Assembly (NCBI GenBank): GCA_012036325.1
Contig: JAAUPC010000019.1
Location: forward strand, 1 to 18,742
DNA length: 18,742 nt
Origin: Paracoccaceae bacterium
GTDB taxonomy: Bacteria; Pseudomonadota; Alphaproteobacteria; Rhodobacterales; Rhodobacteraceae
Reading direction: 5' to 3'
Below the pieces are notes generated by a model. The model did no database searches and was not told the DNA's origin. It saw nothing but the letters and a program-made list of their open reading frames with translations. Both the position numbers and the translations under genes were made by a program. Of this stretch, positions 1 through 8,151 are shown one piece after another (positions within the stretch are counted from its first letter, which is position 1; each line of letters begins with the position of its first letter).

Positions 1-1169
1 TTCTGCCCGGGTTTCGGCGCTGCGGCGACCATGTCGGCCGACCATGGCGCACCGCCGAGAACCGGGATCGGCTTCTTCAGCAGCTTTTCGACGGCCAGCA
101 GTTCCCCCATCTCAGCCGGGGCGCAGAAGGCGACGGCGGTGCCTTCTGCCCCGGCCCGCGCGGTGCGGCCAATGCGGTGGACGTAGTTTTCCGGCACGTT
201 CGGCATGTCGAAGTTGTAGACGTGGCGGACGGTGGGAATGTCGATCCCGCGGGCGGCGACGTCGGTGGCGACCAGCACATCCAATTCGCCATTGCGGAAT
301 TCGGTCAGGGTGCGGTCACGCTGGTTCTGGCTTTTGTTGCCGTGGATGGAGCCGACCTTGAACCCCCAGGTTGCCAGAAGCTTCATCAGCTTTTCCGACC
401 CGTGCTTGGTGCGGCCGAAGACCAGCGCCTGTTCGCCCGGGTGCTTCTTGAGGTATTCCTCCAAGAGGCGCGCCTTGTCGCCGTTCGGAATGTAGTGAAC
501 GCCCTGCACGATCCGCTCAACCGGTTTGCCCGGGGGGGCGACCTGCACCTTGATCGGATCGCGCAGATAGGTGTCGGCGATTTCCGAGATGTCCTTCGGC
601 ATGGTGGCCGAGAAGAGCAGCGTCTGGCGCTTCAGCGGGATGTGCTTGGCGATTTTGCGCAAGCTGTGGATGAAGCCCATGTCGAGCATGTGGTCAGCTT
701 CGTCCAGCACCAGATAGGCGCATTTTTCAAGGCTGACGTCGCCGCGTTCCAGAAGGTCGATCAAACGGCCGGGGGTAGCGACAAGAACGTCGGTGCCCTT
801 CGACAGCGCCTGCGCCTGCTTGAAGAGGGAGGCGCCGCCCACAACCATGGTCACCTTGACGGCGGTGCCTTTGGTGAAAACCTCAAAGTTGTCCTTGATC
901 TGGCTGATCAGTTCGCGGGTCGGTGCCAGGATCAGTGCGCGCACGTTCTTTGGCCCCGGCGGGTGGCCAAGGTCCAGAAGCCGGTGGAGAAGCGGCAGCC
1001 CGAAGGCAGCGGTCTTGCCGGTGCCGGTTTGCGCCAGACCCATCAGGTCACGGCCTTGCATGATATGGGGGATGGCCTGCGCCTGAATGGGCGTCGGCAG
1101 TTTCAGCGTGGTCTTTTCCAGCGCCTTCAGGAGTTTCGGCGAAAGGCCGAGATCGGCAAAAGTGGTCAT
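1..1169 (-). CDS. DEAD-box ATP-dependent RNA helicase (RhlE-like), 3' end cut by window
   Basis: Superfamily 2 RNA helicase that unwinds or remodels RNA using ATP in the cytoplasm. Translation from the ATG at 1169 gives 389 visible codons and runs off the window, so the C-terminal tail is missing. Visible motifs in order are the Q-motif region (LPTPIQAQAIP, about residues 24-34), Walker A AQTGTGKT (46-53), PTREL, the DEAD box (156-159), SAT (187-189), and in the second RecA domain ARGIDIP and HRIGRTAR (331-338). The start is chosen because MTTFADLGLSP is the usual N-terminus of the RhlE/RhlB/DeaD type. The family is certain; the subfamily cannot be fixed without the C-terminal extension. It is transcribed away from the RND operon, with 415 bases of shared upstream DNA. 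Confidence 0.95.
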   Translation of the reverse strand, partial: MTTFADLGLSPKLLKALEKTTLKLPTPIQAQAIPHIMQGRDLMGLAQTGTGKTAAFGLPLLHRLLDLGHPPGPKNVRALILAPTRELISQIKDNFEVFTKGTAVKVTMVVGGASLFKQAQALSKGTDVLVATPGRLIDLLERGDVSLEKCAYLVLDEADHMLDMGFIHSLRKIAKHIPLKRQTLLFSATMPKDISEIADTYLRDPIKVQVAPPGKPVERIVQGVHYIPNGDKARLLEEYLKKHPGEQALVFGRTKHGSEKLMKLLATWGFKVGSIHGNKSQNQRDRTLTEFRNGELDVLVATDVAARGIDIPTVRHVYNFDMPNVPENYVHRIGRTARAGAEGTAVAFCAPAEMGELLAVEKLLKKPIPVLGGAPWSADMVAAAPKPGQ

Positions 1170-1584
1170 GGGGTTGTCCCGTGTCATCAGAGGGCCTGCG
1201 ACCCTCGTCCCGAAGCCAATGCCCCGTGACCGTGCCGCAAGCGGCGCCCCTGCGTGAATTTGGGAACCTGTCTGTCCGGGGCTTTCGGTGCTCACGCGGC
1301 ACGACCATCGGACTACGGGGGACATGGGGCTTTTGGCCCGCAAAGTCAAGCATATGTGCGGAAAGCTGGCAAAAGGGGCGCAAAGGCCGCGGGAACGGGC
1401 GTGCAGATCGGACGGCACTTCGGTCTGTCGTCATGTCAGCCGCCCATCTGGACGTTTTCGCCGCCTGGGCGTATCAAAGGCGATCAACACACGCCTGACC
1501 AGATGCAGTGGTGGCCCCCGCGATCCTGTGTACGGGTCATACGCCAAAAGCCGATTTTTCAACAAGATACCGGGAAATACCCCC
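1170..1584. other. Divergent intergenic region between helicase and RND adaptor genes
   Basis: No convincing gene lies in these 415 bases. The adaptor frame is open upstream to 1288, but the extra peptide is Arg/Cys-rich and precedes an obvious membrane anchor, so it is not counted as coding. On the minus strand TTGACT (1344-1349) is a passable -35 for the helicase, but the matching -10 position (1321-1326, CATGTC) is weak. That would give a leader of roughly 140 bases. No clear promoter or regulator palindrome was seen for the plus-strand operon. Confidence 0.5.
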
Positions 1585-2685
1585 ATGCCCAAGTTTCACC
1601 GAATTGCCGCCCTTTGCGTTCTGGCCGCCGCTGCGGCCTGGATCGCCACCGGGGAGTTTGCCGCAGTCGGCAGCGCAAACGGTGAGGCGGGTCAGGAAAC
1701 CCCTACCCCGGAACCGGTGGCCGATACCGGGCCAATCTTGCGGACCGTGGCAGCGGTTGAGCCGGTGTTTGTAGATCACGCCCGGACCATCCGGCTTTCC
1801 GGCACAACGGCGGCGGACAAGCGCGTGGCGCTTGCGGCGCGGGCGGATGGGGTGATCGCATCGCTTGGGTTGGAGAAGGGTGGGACGGTTGCAGAGGGCA
1901 CGGTTGTCCTGACGCTGGAAGGCCCGGAAACCGTGGCGCAGGCCAAGATTGCCGAGATCGCCCTGGCCCAGCGCGAGCGTGATCTTGAGCTTGCCGAACG
2001 CCTGTTTGCCGGGGGAACGGCGCCGGAAACGCAAGTCACCAATGCCCGGTCCTCCCGCGATGGCGCTGCGGCGGAACTGGCGCGCGCCACGGCGGCGGTG
2101 GACCGGCTGGAGCTGAAGGCCCCGTTTTCCGGCATCGTTGACACGGTTGAGGTGGAGCTTGGCGAATGGGTGCAGACCGGCACGCCGGTGGCGACGATCC
2201 TGTCGCTGGACCCGATCCTGGTGAAGGCCGAGGTGAGCGAGCTTGATCTGGGCAGCATCGCACCGGGGTCAAAGGCGGTGATCCGGTTGGTCAACGGCAC
2301 GGACCTGGAGGGCACGGTTCGGCTGGTGGCACGCGAAGCCTCGGCCCAGACGCGGACTTTTCCGGTGGAAATCGCCTTGCCCAACCCGGGCAATGCCTTG
2401 CCATCGGGCATGACGGCCGAGGTGTTGCTGGCCGCTGGTCCGGCGCGCGCTGTCATGGTGCCGCGGTCGGTCATCACGCTGGCGGAAACCGGCGCGCTGG
2501 GGGTTCGGGTGGTGGGGGCTGACAACCTTGCCCAGTTTGCCCCGGTCACCATCATTGATGACACGCCGGAAGGTCTGGTTGTGACCGGCCTGCCGGAGGG
2601 AGTGCGGATTATTGTCGCCGGGCAGGACCTTGTCCGCGACGGTGATGCGGTGACCGTTGTCCCGGCCGAAGGGCTGACGCCATGA
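1585..2685 (+). CDS. Efflux RND transporter periplasmic adaptor subunit (HlyD/MFP family)
   Basis: Membrane-fusion protein that should link the adjacent RND pump to an outer-membrane channel. It is 366 aa. Residues 5-22 form an Ala-rich hydrophobic anchor or signal segment, followed by a Pro/Glu-rich linker (about 35-48). The lipoyl-like barrel-sandwich halves are at about 79-112 and 174-206 (LELKAPFSGIVDTVEVELGEW). They flank a short helical hairpin (about 116-172) rich in Ala, Glu and Arg. Beta-barrel and membrane-proximal domains follow. The ATG at 1585 is chosen because the frame upstream lacks protein-like composition. The stop at 2683-2685 overlaps the permease ATG at 2682 as ATGA, so the two are co-translated. 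The hairpin is short, and no TolC-like gene is nearby. Substrate is unknown. Confidence 0.9.
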   Translation: MPKFHRIAALCVLAAAAAWIATGEFAAVGSANGEAGQETPTPEPVADTGPILRTVAAVEPVFVDHARTIRLSGTTAADKRVALAARADGVIASLGLEKGGTVAEGTVVLTLEGPETVAQAKIAEIALAQRERDLELAERLFAGGTAPETQVTNARSSRDGAAAELARATAAVDRLELKAPFSGIVDTVEVELGEWVQTGTPVATILSLDPILVKAEVSELDLGSIAPGSKAVIRLVNGTDLEGTVRLVAREASAQTRTFPVEIALPNPGNALPSGMTAEVLLAAGPARAVMVPRSVITLAETGALGVRVVGADNLAQFAPVTIIDDTPEGLVVTGLPEGVRIIVAGQDLVRDGDAVTVVPAEGLTP

Positions 2686-5600
2686 AACTGGTCGAAACCG
2701 CGATTGCCAATGCAAGGCTGACGCTGTCGGTCCTGATCTTCCTGATGGTCGCCGGGGCGATTTCCTACATCAACATTCCGAAAGAGGCAGAGCCGGATAT
2801 CCAGATTCCGATCCTCTATGTCAGCCTGCACTATGACGGCATCTCACCGGAAGACAGCGAGCGGCTTTTGCTGCGCCCGATGGAAACGGCGCTGAAGTCG
2901 ATCACCGGGATCAAGAAGATGACGTCGACCGCCTATCAGGGTGGCGGGAACGTGGTGATCGAATTTCAGGCCGGGGCTGACCTGGGCACCGCGCTTGAGG
3001 ATGTGCGCAACAAGGTGGCCCAGGCGCGACCGGAACTGCCCGATGGCGCGGATGAGCCGACGGTGAACGAGGTGAACCTGTCGGAATTCCCGATCCTGGT
3101 CATCACGCTGTCCGGTGACGTGCCCGAACGCGTGCTGGCCCAGGCGGGACGTGAATTGCGCGACCGGCTGGAAGACCTGCCCCCGGTCCTGCGCGCCGAT
3201 CTGCAAGGCGTGCGCGATGATCTGGTTGAGGTGGTGATCGACCCGGGCAAACTGTCCAGCTACGGGTTGCGCCCCGATATCCTGATTGCGGGCTTTGCTG
3301 CGGGCAACCAGCTGGTGGCCGCAGGGGCGCTGGAAGGCGCCATGGGGCGCTATGCGATCAAGCTGCCGTCGCTTCTGGAAACCGCCGAGGATGTGGCGAA
3401 CCTTCCCGTCATCTCGACCCCCACGGCCACGGTGCGGGTGCGCGACATTGCCTCTATCCTGCCGACGCTGAAGGAACCCGAGACGATCACCCGGCTTGAC
3501 GGCCGCCCTGCGGTGGCGATCGAGGTGTCGAAACGCACCGGTGCCAACCTGATCGAGACGGTGGACGAGGTGAAGGCAGTCACCGAAGAGTTCCGCGCCC
3601 TTTTGCCCGAAGGGACAGAGGTCAGCTTCAGCCAGGACAAGTCGAAAGACATCCGCCAGCTTTTGTTTGACCTGCAAAACTCGGTCCTGACGGCGGTGAT
3701 CCTGGTCTTCATCGTCATCCTTTATGCCCTCTCGGCCCGCGCCTCGCTGCTGATTGGCCTCGCGATTCCAGCGTCCTTCCTGATGGGGATGCTGGCGATG
3801 TCGCTTTGGGGCTTCACGATCAATATCGTGGTCCTTTTCTCACTGATCCTTGCGGTGGGGATGCTGGTCGATGACGCGATCATCGTCACCGAATATGCCG
3901 AACGCCGCATGTCGGAGGGCATGGACAAGCGGCTGGCCTTTGCCACCGCCTCGCACAAGATGGCGGGGCCGGTGATCGCGGCGACCGCGACCCGTGTCGC
4001 CGCCTTTTCGCCCCTTCTGTTCTGGCCCGGCATCGTGGGCGAGTTCATGAAGTTCCTGCCGATCACGCTGATCGTCACGCTGTCTGCCTCGCTGGTCTAT
4101 GCGCTGATCTTCGTGCCGACGCTTGGTGCGCTGATCGCCAAACCCTTCAAGCACCCGCCGGAACCCAAGGATGGGGCTTACATGTGGGTGGTGGGCAAGG
4201 CGGTGCGGCACCCGGTCATCATGCTGGTCCTGGCGCTGGGCCTGTTGTTCGTGGTGCCCTATTCCTACACCAAGTATGGCAAGGGGGTGGAGTTCTTCCC
4301 CAATGTCGAACCGGAATTCGGCCTTCTCTATGTCAAGGCGCGGGGGAACCTGTCCATCGCCGAAAAGGATGCGCTGGTCGCCCAGGCCGAGGCGCGCATT
4401 CTGGGCTGGCCCGGCATCGCCACGGTCTATACCCGCACCGGCGGTGGGGGCGGGGCGGGCAATGAGGTCGCGCCCGACGTCATCGGCACGATCCAGTATG
4501 AATTCGTCGACTGGCGCGAACGCAAAGAGGCGAACGCCATCCTGGCCGATCTGCGCGTGGCAATGGTGGGCATCCCCGGCGTGGATATCGAGGTGTCGGT
4601 GCCCGAAGCCGGTCCGCCCACGGGGAAGGCGATCCAGATCCAGCTTTCGGCTGATGACCCGACCAACCTGAACGATGTGGCCCGCGCGGTGGCGGACCGG
4701 CTGGTGACGGTGCCCGATGTCATCGACATCTCGAACGGCCTGCCGCCGCCCGGCGTGGACTGGGAATTGCAGGTCGACCGCGCCGCCGCCTCACGCTATG
4801 GCATCGCGCCCGCCACGGTGGGGGCCATGGTGCAGCTGGTGACCAGCGGCCTCAAACTGTCGGACTTCCGTCCTGCCGGGTCGGATGACGCGGTGGATAT
4901 CGTGCTGCGCCTGCCCGAAGACCAGCGCACCATTGCAGCACTTGACCAGCTGCGCATCCAGACGGCGGACGGGTCGGTCCCGATTTCCAACTTCGTCACC
5001 CGGACGGCCGCCCCCACGACGGGCACGCTGACCCGGCTGGACAGCGCCCGCACCGTGACTGTGCAAGCCGGTGTCCGCGAAGGCGTGCAGGCCGATGGCG
5101 TCCGCGCCGCCGTGGTGGCAGCGCTTGAGGCGGCCAACCTTGACGATCTTGGCATCCGCTGGAAACTGGCTGGTGAGGATGAGGAACAGGCCGAGGCGAT
5201 GGCCTTTCTGGCCAATGCTTTTGGGGCGGCGATCTTCCTGATCTTCGTGGTACTTCTGGCGCAGTTCAACAGCTTCACCTCGGTCGGGCTGGTCTTGTCT
5301 GCCGTCATTATGTCCACGATCGGCGTACTTCTGGGCCTGTTGATCATGGGCCAGCCGTTCAGCGTGGTCATGACCGGCATCGGCATCATCGCGCTGGCCG
5401 GGGTGGTGGTGAACAACAACATTGTCTTGATCGACACCTACGACACCCTGCGCCGCGAGGGCAAACCGAAGATCGAGGCGATCCTGCAGACCTGTCGTGA
5501 ACGCGCACGTCCCGTGGTGCTGACGGCGCTGACGGCGATCCTGGGCGTCTTGCCCATCGCCTTCGGGCTGAACCTGGAGCTTCTGAACCACGAGGTGACC

Positions 5601-5819
5601 ATCGGCGCGCCCTCTACCCAATGGTGGATCGCGCTTTCGTCGGCCATCGTCTACGGGCTGGCCTTCGCCACCTGCCTGACGCTGGTCATCATCCCGTCGC
5701 TTCTGGTGGTGGTGTCACGGTCGGACAACCCGAAGCCGTGGTTCTGGCAACGGGCCAAGCGCCGGGCGTGGAAGGCGGCCAACCGCCCGGTCCTTGGCAG
5801 GGCGCAACCGGCGGAGTGA
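2682..5819 (+). CDS. Efflux RND transporter permease subunit (AcrB/HAE1-like)
   Basis: Inner-membrane, proton-driven export pump of 1045 aa, full length for the family. TM1 is near residues 10-30. A periplasmic porter domain follows, then TM2-6 (about 335-490), TM7 (about 509-528), a second porter domain, and TM8-12 (about 840-1020). The TM4 acidic pair is present as D397-D398 in GMLVDDAIIV. The TM10 position that holds Lys940 in E. coli AcrB aligns with N911 in GVVVNNNIVLID, as in many uncharacterised RND pumps of the VVVNN type. The gene shares an ATGA overlap with the adaptor gene. Its TGA (5817-5819) is one base from the stop of the convergent flavoprotein gene. Drug or lipid substrate cannot be told from sequence. 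No OMF gene follows, so it probably borrows an unlinked one. Confidence 0.95.
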   Translation: MKLVETAIANARLTLSVLIFLMVAGAISYINIPKEAEPDIQIPILYVSLHYDGISPEDSERLLLRPMETALKSITGIKKMTSTAYQGGGNVVIEFQAGADLGTALEDVRNKVAQARPELPDGADEPTVNEVNLSEFPILVITLSGDVPERVLAQAGRELRDRLEDLPPVLRADLQGVRDDLVEVVIDPGKLSSYGLRPDILIAGFAAGNQLVAAGALEGAMGRYAIKLPSLLETAEDVANLPVISTPTATVRVRDIASILPTLKEPETITRLDGRPAVAIEVSKRTGANLIETVDEVKAVTEEFRALLPEGTEVSFSQDKSKDIRQLLFDLQNSVLTAVILVFIVILYALSARASLLIGLAIPASFLMGMLAMSLWGFTINIVVLFSLILAVGMLVDDAIIVTEYAERRMSEGMDKRLAFATASHKMAGPVIAATATRVAAFSPLLFWPGIVGEFMKFLPITLIVTLSASLVYALIFVPTLGALIAKPFKHPPEPKDGAYMWVVGKAVRHPVIMLVLALGLLFVVPYSYTKYGKGVEFFPNVEPEFGLLYVKARGNLSIAEKDALVAQAEARILGWPGIATVYTRTGGGGGAGNEVAPDVIGTIQYEFVDWRERKEANAILADLRVAMVGIPGVDIEVSVPEAGPPTGKAIQIQLSADDPTNLNDVARAVADRLVTVPDVIDISNGLPPPGVDWELQVDRAAASRYGIAPATVGAMVQLVTSGLKLSDFRPAGSDDAVDIVLRLPEDQRTIAALDQLRIQTADGSVPISNFVTRTAAPTTGTLTRLDSARTVTVQAGVREGVQADGVRAAVVAALEAANLDDLGIRWKLAGEDEEQAEAMAFLANAFGAAIFLIFVVLLAQFNSFTSVGLVLSAVIMSTIGVLLGLLIMGQPFSVVMTGIGIIALAGVVVNNNIVLIDTYDTLRREGKPKIEAILQTCRERARPVVLTALTAILGVLPIAFGLNLELLNHEVTIGAPSTQWWIALSSAIVYGLAFATCLTLVIIPSLLVVVSRSDNPKPWFWQRAKRRAWKAANRPVLGRAQPAE

Positions 5820-5820
5820 C

Positions 5821-6471
5821 CTAATACATCGAGGTGCGATAGTCCGACTCCAGCCCCTCGTCGATCTTCTGCATCTCGACCGGGTCGCTGGGCGCCCCCG
5901 TCGTCTGATCCAGGATCATGTTCAGAAGCGACGGCATGTCGCGGCGGTCCTGGTGTTCGGTCGGGTCCCATAGCCGCGACCGCCGGAACGCCTTGGCGCA
6001 ATGCAAAAAGACCTCGTTCACCTCAACGATGATGGCCAGGGTCGGGGTGCGGTCATTCACGGCCATGCTGGCCAGAAGGTCGGGGTCGGTGGTCAGGCTG
6101 GCTTGGCCATTGACGCGCAGCGTGTCGTCAAATCCGGGAACCATGAACAAAAGCCCCACGGCCGGGTTGGCCAAGATGTTCGACTGCGTGTCCAGCCGGT
6201 TGTTTCCGGGCCGGTCCGGGATGGCCAGGGTCCGTTCATACAGGATCTGGACAAAGCCGCGTGGGTCACCCCGAGGGCTGACATCGGCCCGCCCATCGGC
6301 GTTCTGCGTGCCGATGCACAGAAAGGGTGAGCGTCGGATGAAGTCCTGCGCGTGACGGTCCAGTACCGGCTGGCACTTCATGGCCGCAAGGGTGTGGGTC
6401 GCCGGGAAAAGCGCGCGCAGGGCTGCTTCGTCCTTGATGGCGAATTCCGGTCTGATGGGTGCTTTCGTCAT
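5821..6471 (-). CDS. Pyridoxamine 5'-phosphate oxidase-family flavoprotein (MSMEG_1061-like)
   Basis: Predicted cytoplasmic FMN-binding split-barrel protein of 216 aa. The core matches the MSMEG_1061-type PPOX family as I remember it: LDRHAQDFIRRSPFLCIGT (37-55), DVSPRGDPRGFV (63-74), LAIPDRPGNNRLD (82-94), then NILANPAVGLLFMVPG and a late HCAKAFRRSRLW segment. These contribute to the flavin phosphate site in relatives. The ATG at 6471 has AAGGA six bases upstream on the minus strand, which supports this start. The reaction is unknown, and true PNP oxidase activity is unlikely for this subgroup. The gene is convergent with the RND permease with essentially no spacer, so no separate terminator fits between them. 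Confidence 0.88.
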   Translation of the reverse strand: MTKAPIRPEFAIKDEAALRALFPATHTLAAMKCQPVLDRHAQDFIRRSPFLCIGTQNADGRADVSPRGDPRGFVQILYERTLAIPDRPGNNRLDTQSNILANPAVGLLFMVPGFDDTLRVNGQASLTTDPDLLASMAVNDRTPTLAIIVEVNEVFLHCAKAFRRSRLWDPTEHQDRRDMPSLLNMILDQTTGAPSDPVEMQKIDEGLESDYRTSMY

Positions 6472-6727
6472 GGGGTATCCTTCAAATCAGGCATGCGCAT
6501 GCCGCGCGAAAAAGGTCTGCCTAGTGTGAGGGAGCCTTCATCAAGGCCGAGTTCAGAAGAAATGCAAGAAATATTTTTGCGACCAAATTAAATCGTTGGG
6601 GTGAGCCGGGTCTGAGGCCAGCCACTCCCCAAGGCACGGGTACCACTGAAGGCTGTCGCAGGCCCAGTCTGGACTCCCGGCCTTTCCGGTCTAGCGCGAA
6701 AAGACCTTTGCCAAGGGCCCGAAAACC
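6472..6727. other. Non-coding region with possible structured RNA (6605-6681)
   Basis: No gene with coding character was found between the flavoprotein start and the tRNA terminator. The left part (about 6530-6600) is AT-rich. The right part is GC-rich and can fold as a nested hairpin: GCCGGG (6605-6610) with CCCGGC (6676-6681), GGCC (6616-6619) with GGCC (6661-6664), and AGCC (6620-6623) with GGCT (6651-6654). A second stem, GGTCT (6688-6692) with AGACC (6702-6706), lies next to it. I do not recognise SRP RNA, tmRNA, RNase P or 6S signatures. It may be an sRNA on either strand, or only GC-rich sequence. Confidence 0.25.
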
Positions 6728-6761
6728 AAAACGGCCCGCTTCCGAAGAAGCGAGCCGTTTT
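6728..6761 (-). terminator. Rho-independent terminator of tRNA-Ala
   Basis: AAAACGGC (6728-6735) pairs with GCCGTTTT (6754-6761). The stem continues inward to a four-base loop at 6743-6746, giving about 15 pairs including one G-U on the minus strand. Read on the minus strand the loop is UUCG closed by C-G, the very stable tetraloop. The stem end UUUU and a following GGUUUU supply U residues. It lies 25 bases past the CCA end of the tRNA gene. Confidence 0.85.
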
Positions 6762-6785
6762 AAGGTTGAACCGTCAGGTTCCTGT

Positions 6786-6861
<76 letters not shown>

Positions 6862-6898
6862 ACCGGAGAACCCGCGCCGTTGCCGCCGCGATGCCGGG

Positions 6899-6926
6899 TG
6901 TTTAGGGTAGGTCGCCGGGGGTGCAA
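6899..6926 (-). promoter_or_regulatory. Predicted sigma-70 promoter of tRNA-Ala
   Basis: On the minus strand TTGCAC (6921-6926) and TAAACA (6899-6904) are separated by 16 bases. Transcription would start near 6891, about 30 bases before the mature tRNA 5' end. The spacing, the strong -35 and the position fit a stable-RNA promoter. No transcript data were available. Confidence 0.6.
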
Positions 6927-6966
6927 GGGGATTTTTCACCCGATTTGCACGCCCCGGCGCATGGGA

Positions 6967-7302
6967 TCAGACCTCTTCCTCGTCGCCGGCCACATCGGCC
7001 AGATCGTCGAGGCTGACGTTGTCATCGGCGTCTTCTTCCAGAAGATCATCGTCCAGCTCGGTGTCATCCGCCACCGCTGCTTCGAGGAGATCGTCTTCGG
7101 CTTCCAGATCCTCGACCAGGACGTCATCGTCCTTCTCGGGCACGGCGCGCGAGATGACAGAGGCGGCCATCTTGCGGCGGACGGATTCGATATCCACGAC
7201 CTCGCCCGTGTAGGGGCTGACGATCGGGCTGCGGTTCAGGTCGTAAAAGCGCTTGCCGGTCGTCGGGCAGATACGCTTCGTGCCCCATTCTGCTTTGGGC
7301 AT
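6967..7302 (-). CDS. TIGR02300 / FYDLN acid family protein
   Basis: A 111-aa cytoplasmic protein of unknown function, common in Alphaproteobacteria. The N-terminus carries the family signature GTKRICPTTGKRFYDLN (7-23). Many relatives have a CPxCG zinc-ribbon half-site here; this one reads CPTTG, with only one Cys, so metal binding by that site is doubtful. Residues 55-111 are extremely acidic, with runs of Asp and Glu, probably a disordered tail. The ATG at 7302 is preceded by GAAGGGATCACC, a good ribosome site. Although the frame is open further upstream, that extension lies antisense to the metallopeptidase gene. The gene is followed by tRNA-Ala in the same direction but separated by a tRNA promoter. 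Confidence 0.92.
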   Translation of the reverse strand: MPKAEWGTKRICPTTGKRFYDLNRSPIVSPYTGEVVDIESVRRKMAASVISRAVPEKDDDVLVEDLEAEDDLLEAAVADDTELDDDLLEEDADDNVSLDDLADVAGDEEEV

Positions 7303-7339
7303 GGTGATCCCTTCGGGTGGTGGGTAACGGGAAAATGGT

Positions 7340-7368
7340 CGCTTGCCACAGGTGCAGGCGACTGTCAA
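7340..7368 (-). promoter_or_regulatory. Candidate promoter for the FYDLN gene
   Basis: A consensus -35 TTGACA lies on the minus strand at 7363-7368. The position 17 bases further (7340-7345) reads CAAGCG, a poor -10, as is common in GC-rich alphaproteobacteria. It sits in the 123-base divergent spacer and would give a leader of about 30 bases before the ATG at 7302. Confidence 0.4.
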
Positions 7369-7425
7369 AGGCTTTCGCTCAGCGCCATAGCTGGCTACGC
7401 TGTCGGACACGTTCAAGGGGTTTTC

Positions 7426-8118
7426 ATGCCGGTTCTTCCTGGCCCGCCGCCGGTTGAGGTGCATCTGAAACGCGTCGCCCGCGCGCGGCGGTTTTCGCTG
7501 CGCGTGTCGCGGCTGGACGGGAAGGTCACCCTCAGCATGCCCGCCCGCGCGCGGGAGGGCGAGGCGATGGCTTTCCTGCGCGGCCATGAAGGCTGGCTGC
7601 GCGAGACGCTTGAGGCGATGCCCGATTCGGCAGTGCATCCCGTGGGCCTTGGGTCGGTGATCCCGGTTGAGGGCCGGAACCTGACGCTGGTGCAAGGCAG
7701 GGGCCGCGCTGTCATGGTGGAAGGTGACCAGCTTCTGGTGCCAGGCGATCCGGACAGCGCGGGGCCAAGGGTGGCGGGCTGGTTGAAGGCGCTGGCGCGG
7801 GACCGGCTGGCGCGGGCCAGCACCCATTATGCGGGGCTTGTCGGGCGCAGCTATTCCAGCCTTGCCTTGCGGGATACAAGGTCGCGATGGGGGTCATGCT
7901 CACCCGACGGGCGGCTGATGTATTCCTGGCGGCTGATCATGGCGCCGGTTTCGGTCTTGGACTATGTCGCCGCGCATGAGGTGGCGCACTTGGTGGAGCT
8001 GAACCACTCCCCCGCTTATTGGGCTGTGGTGGCCCGCATTTATCCTGGGTGGGAGGATCAGCGCGCATGGTTGCATGCCCAGGGCCAGGCTTTGCACCGC
8101 TTGCGCTTTCAGGATTGA
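7426..8118 (+). CDS. YgjP/WLM-type zinc metallopeptidase (M48 superfamily, former DUF45)
   Basis: Predicted metal-dependent hydrolase of 230 aa. The zinc site is visible as HEVAHLVELNH, with H184, E185, H188 and a third ligand H194. Upstream is the family hallmark SRWGSCSPDG (WGSC at 155-158), and the N-terminal part has the beta-rich region (VARARRFSLRVSR) usual for YgjP-like proteins. The ATG at 7426 follows AAGGGG by six bases, which decides the start; the frame stays open further upstream through the antisense of the tRNA and FYDLN genes. Family members are cytoplasmic and their substrate is not established. It is divergent from the FYDLN gene, and the GntR gene starts 33 bases after its stop, so the two may be co-transcribed. 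Confidence 0.92.
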   Translation: MPVLPGPPPVEVHLKRVARARRFSLRVSRLDGKVTLSMPARAREGEAMAFLRGHEGWLRETLEAMPDSAVHPVGLGSVIPVEGRNLTLVQGRGRAVMVEGDQLLVPGDPDSAGPRVAGWLKALARDRLARASTHYAGLVGRSYSSLALRDTRSRWGSCSPDGRLMYSWRLIMAPVSVLDYVAAHEVAHLVELNHSPAYWAVVARIYPGWEDQRAWLHAQGQALHRLRFQD

Positions 8119-8151
8119 CCCCTTCGCCGCCCGGGTGTTTCCCTGCACCCC

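Noticed and set aside
1288..1584. Upstream extension of the RND adaptor gene
   Set aside because: The peptide is Arg/Cys-rich, and the membrane anchor that should be N-terminal begins only at 1585.
2682..5819. Tripartite efflux system with its own outer-membrane channel
   Set aside because: The next gene after the permease is a convergent flavoprotein; no TolC/OprM-like gene lies in the window.
6605..6720. SRP RNA, 6S RNA or tmRNA
   Set aside because: I could not find the conserved SRP loop, a tRNA-like domain, or a convincing 6S bubble, so only a generic structured-region note is given.
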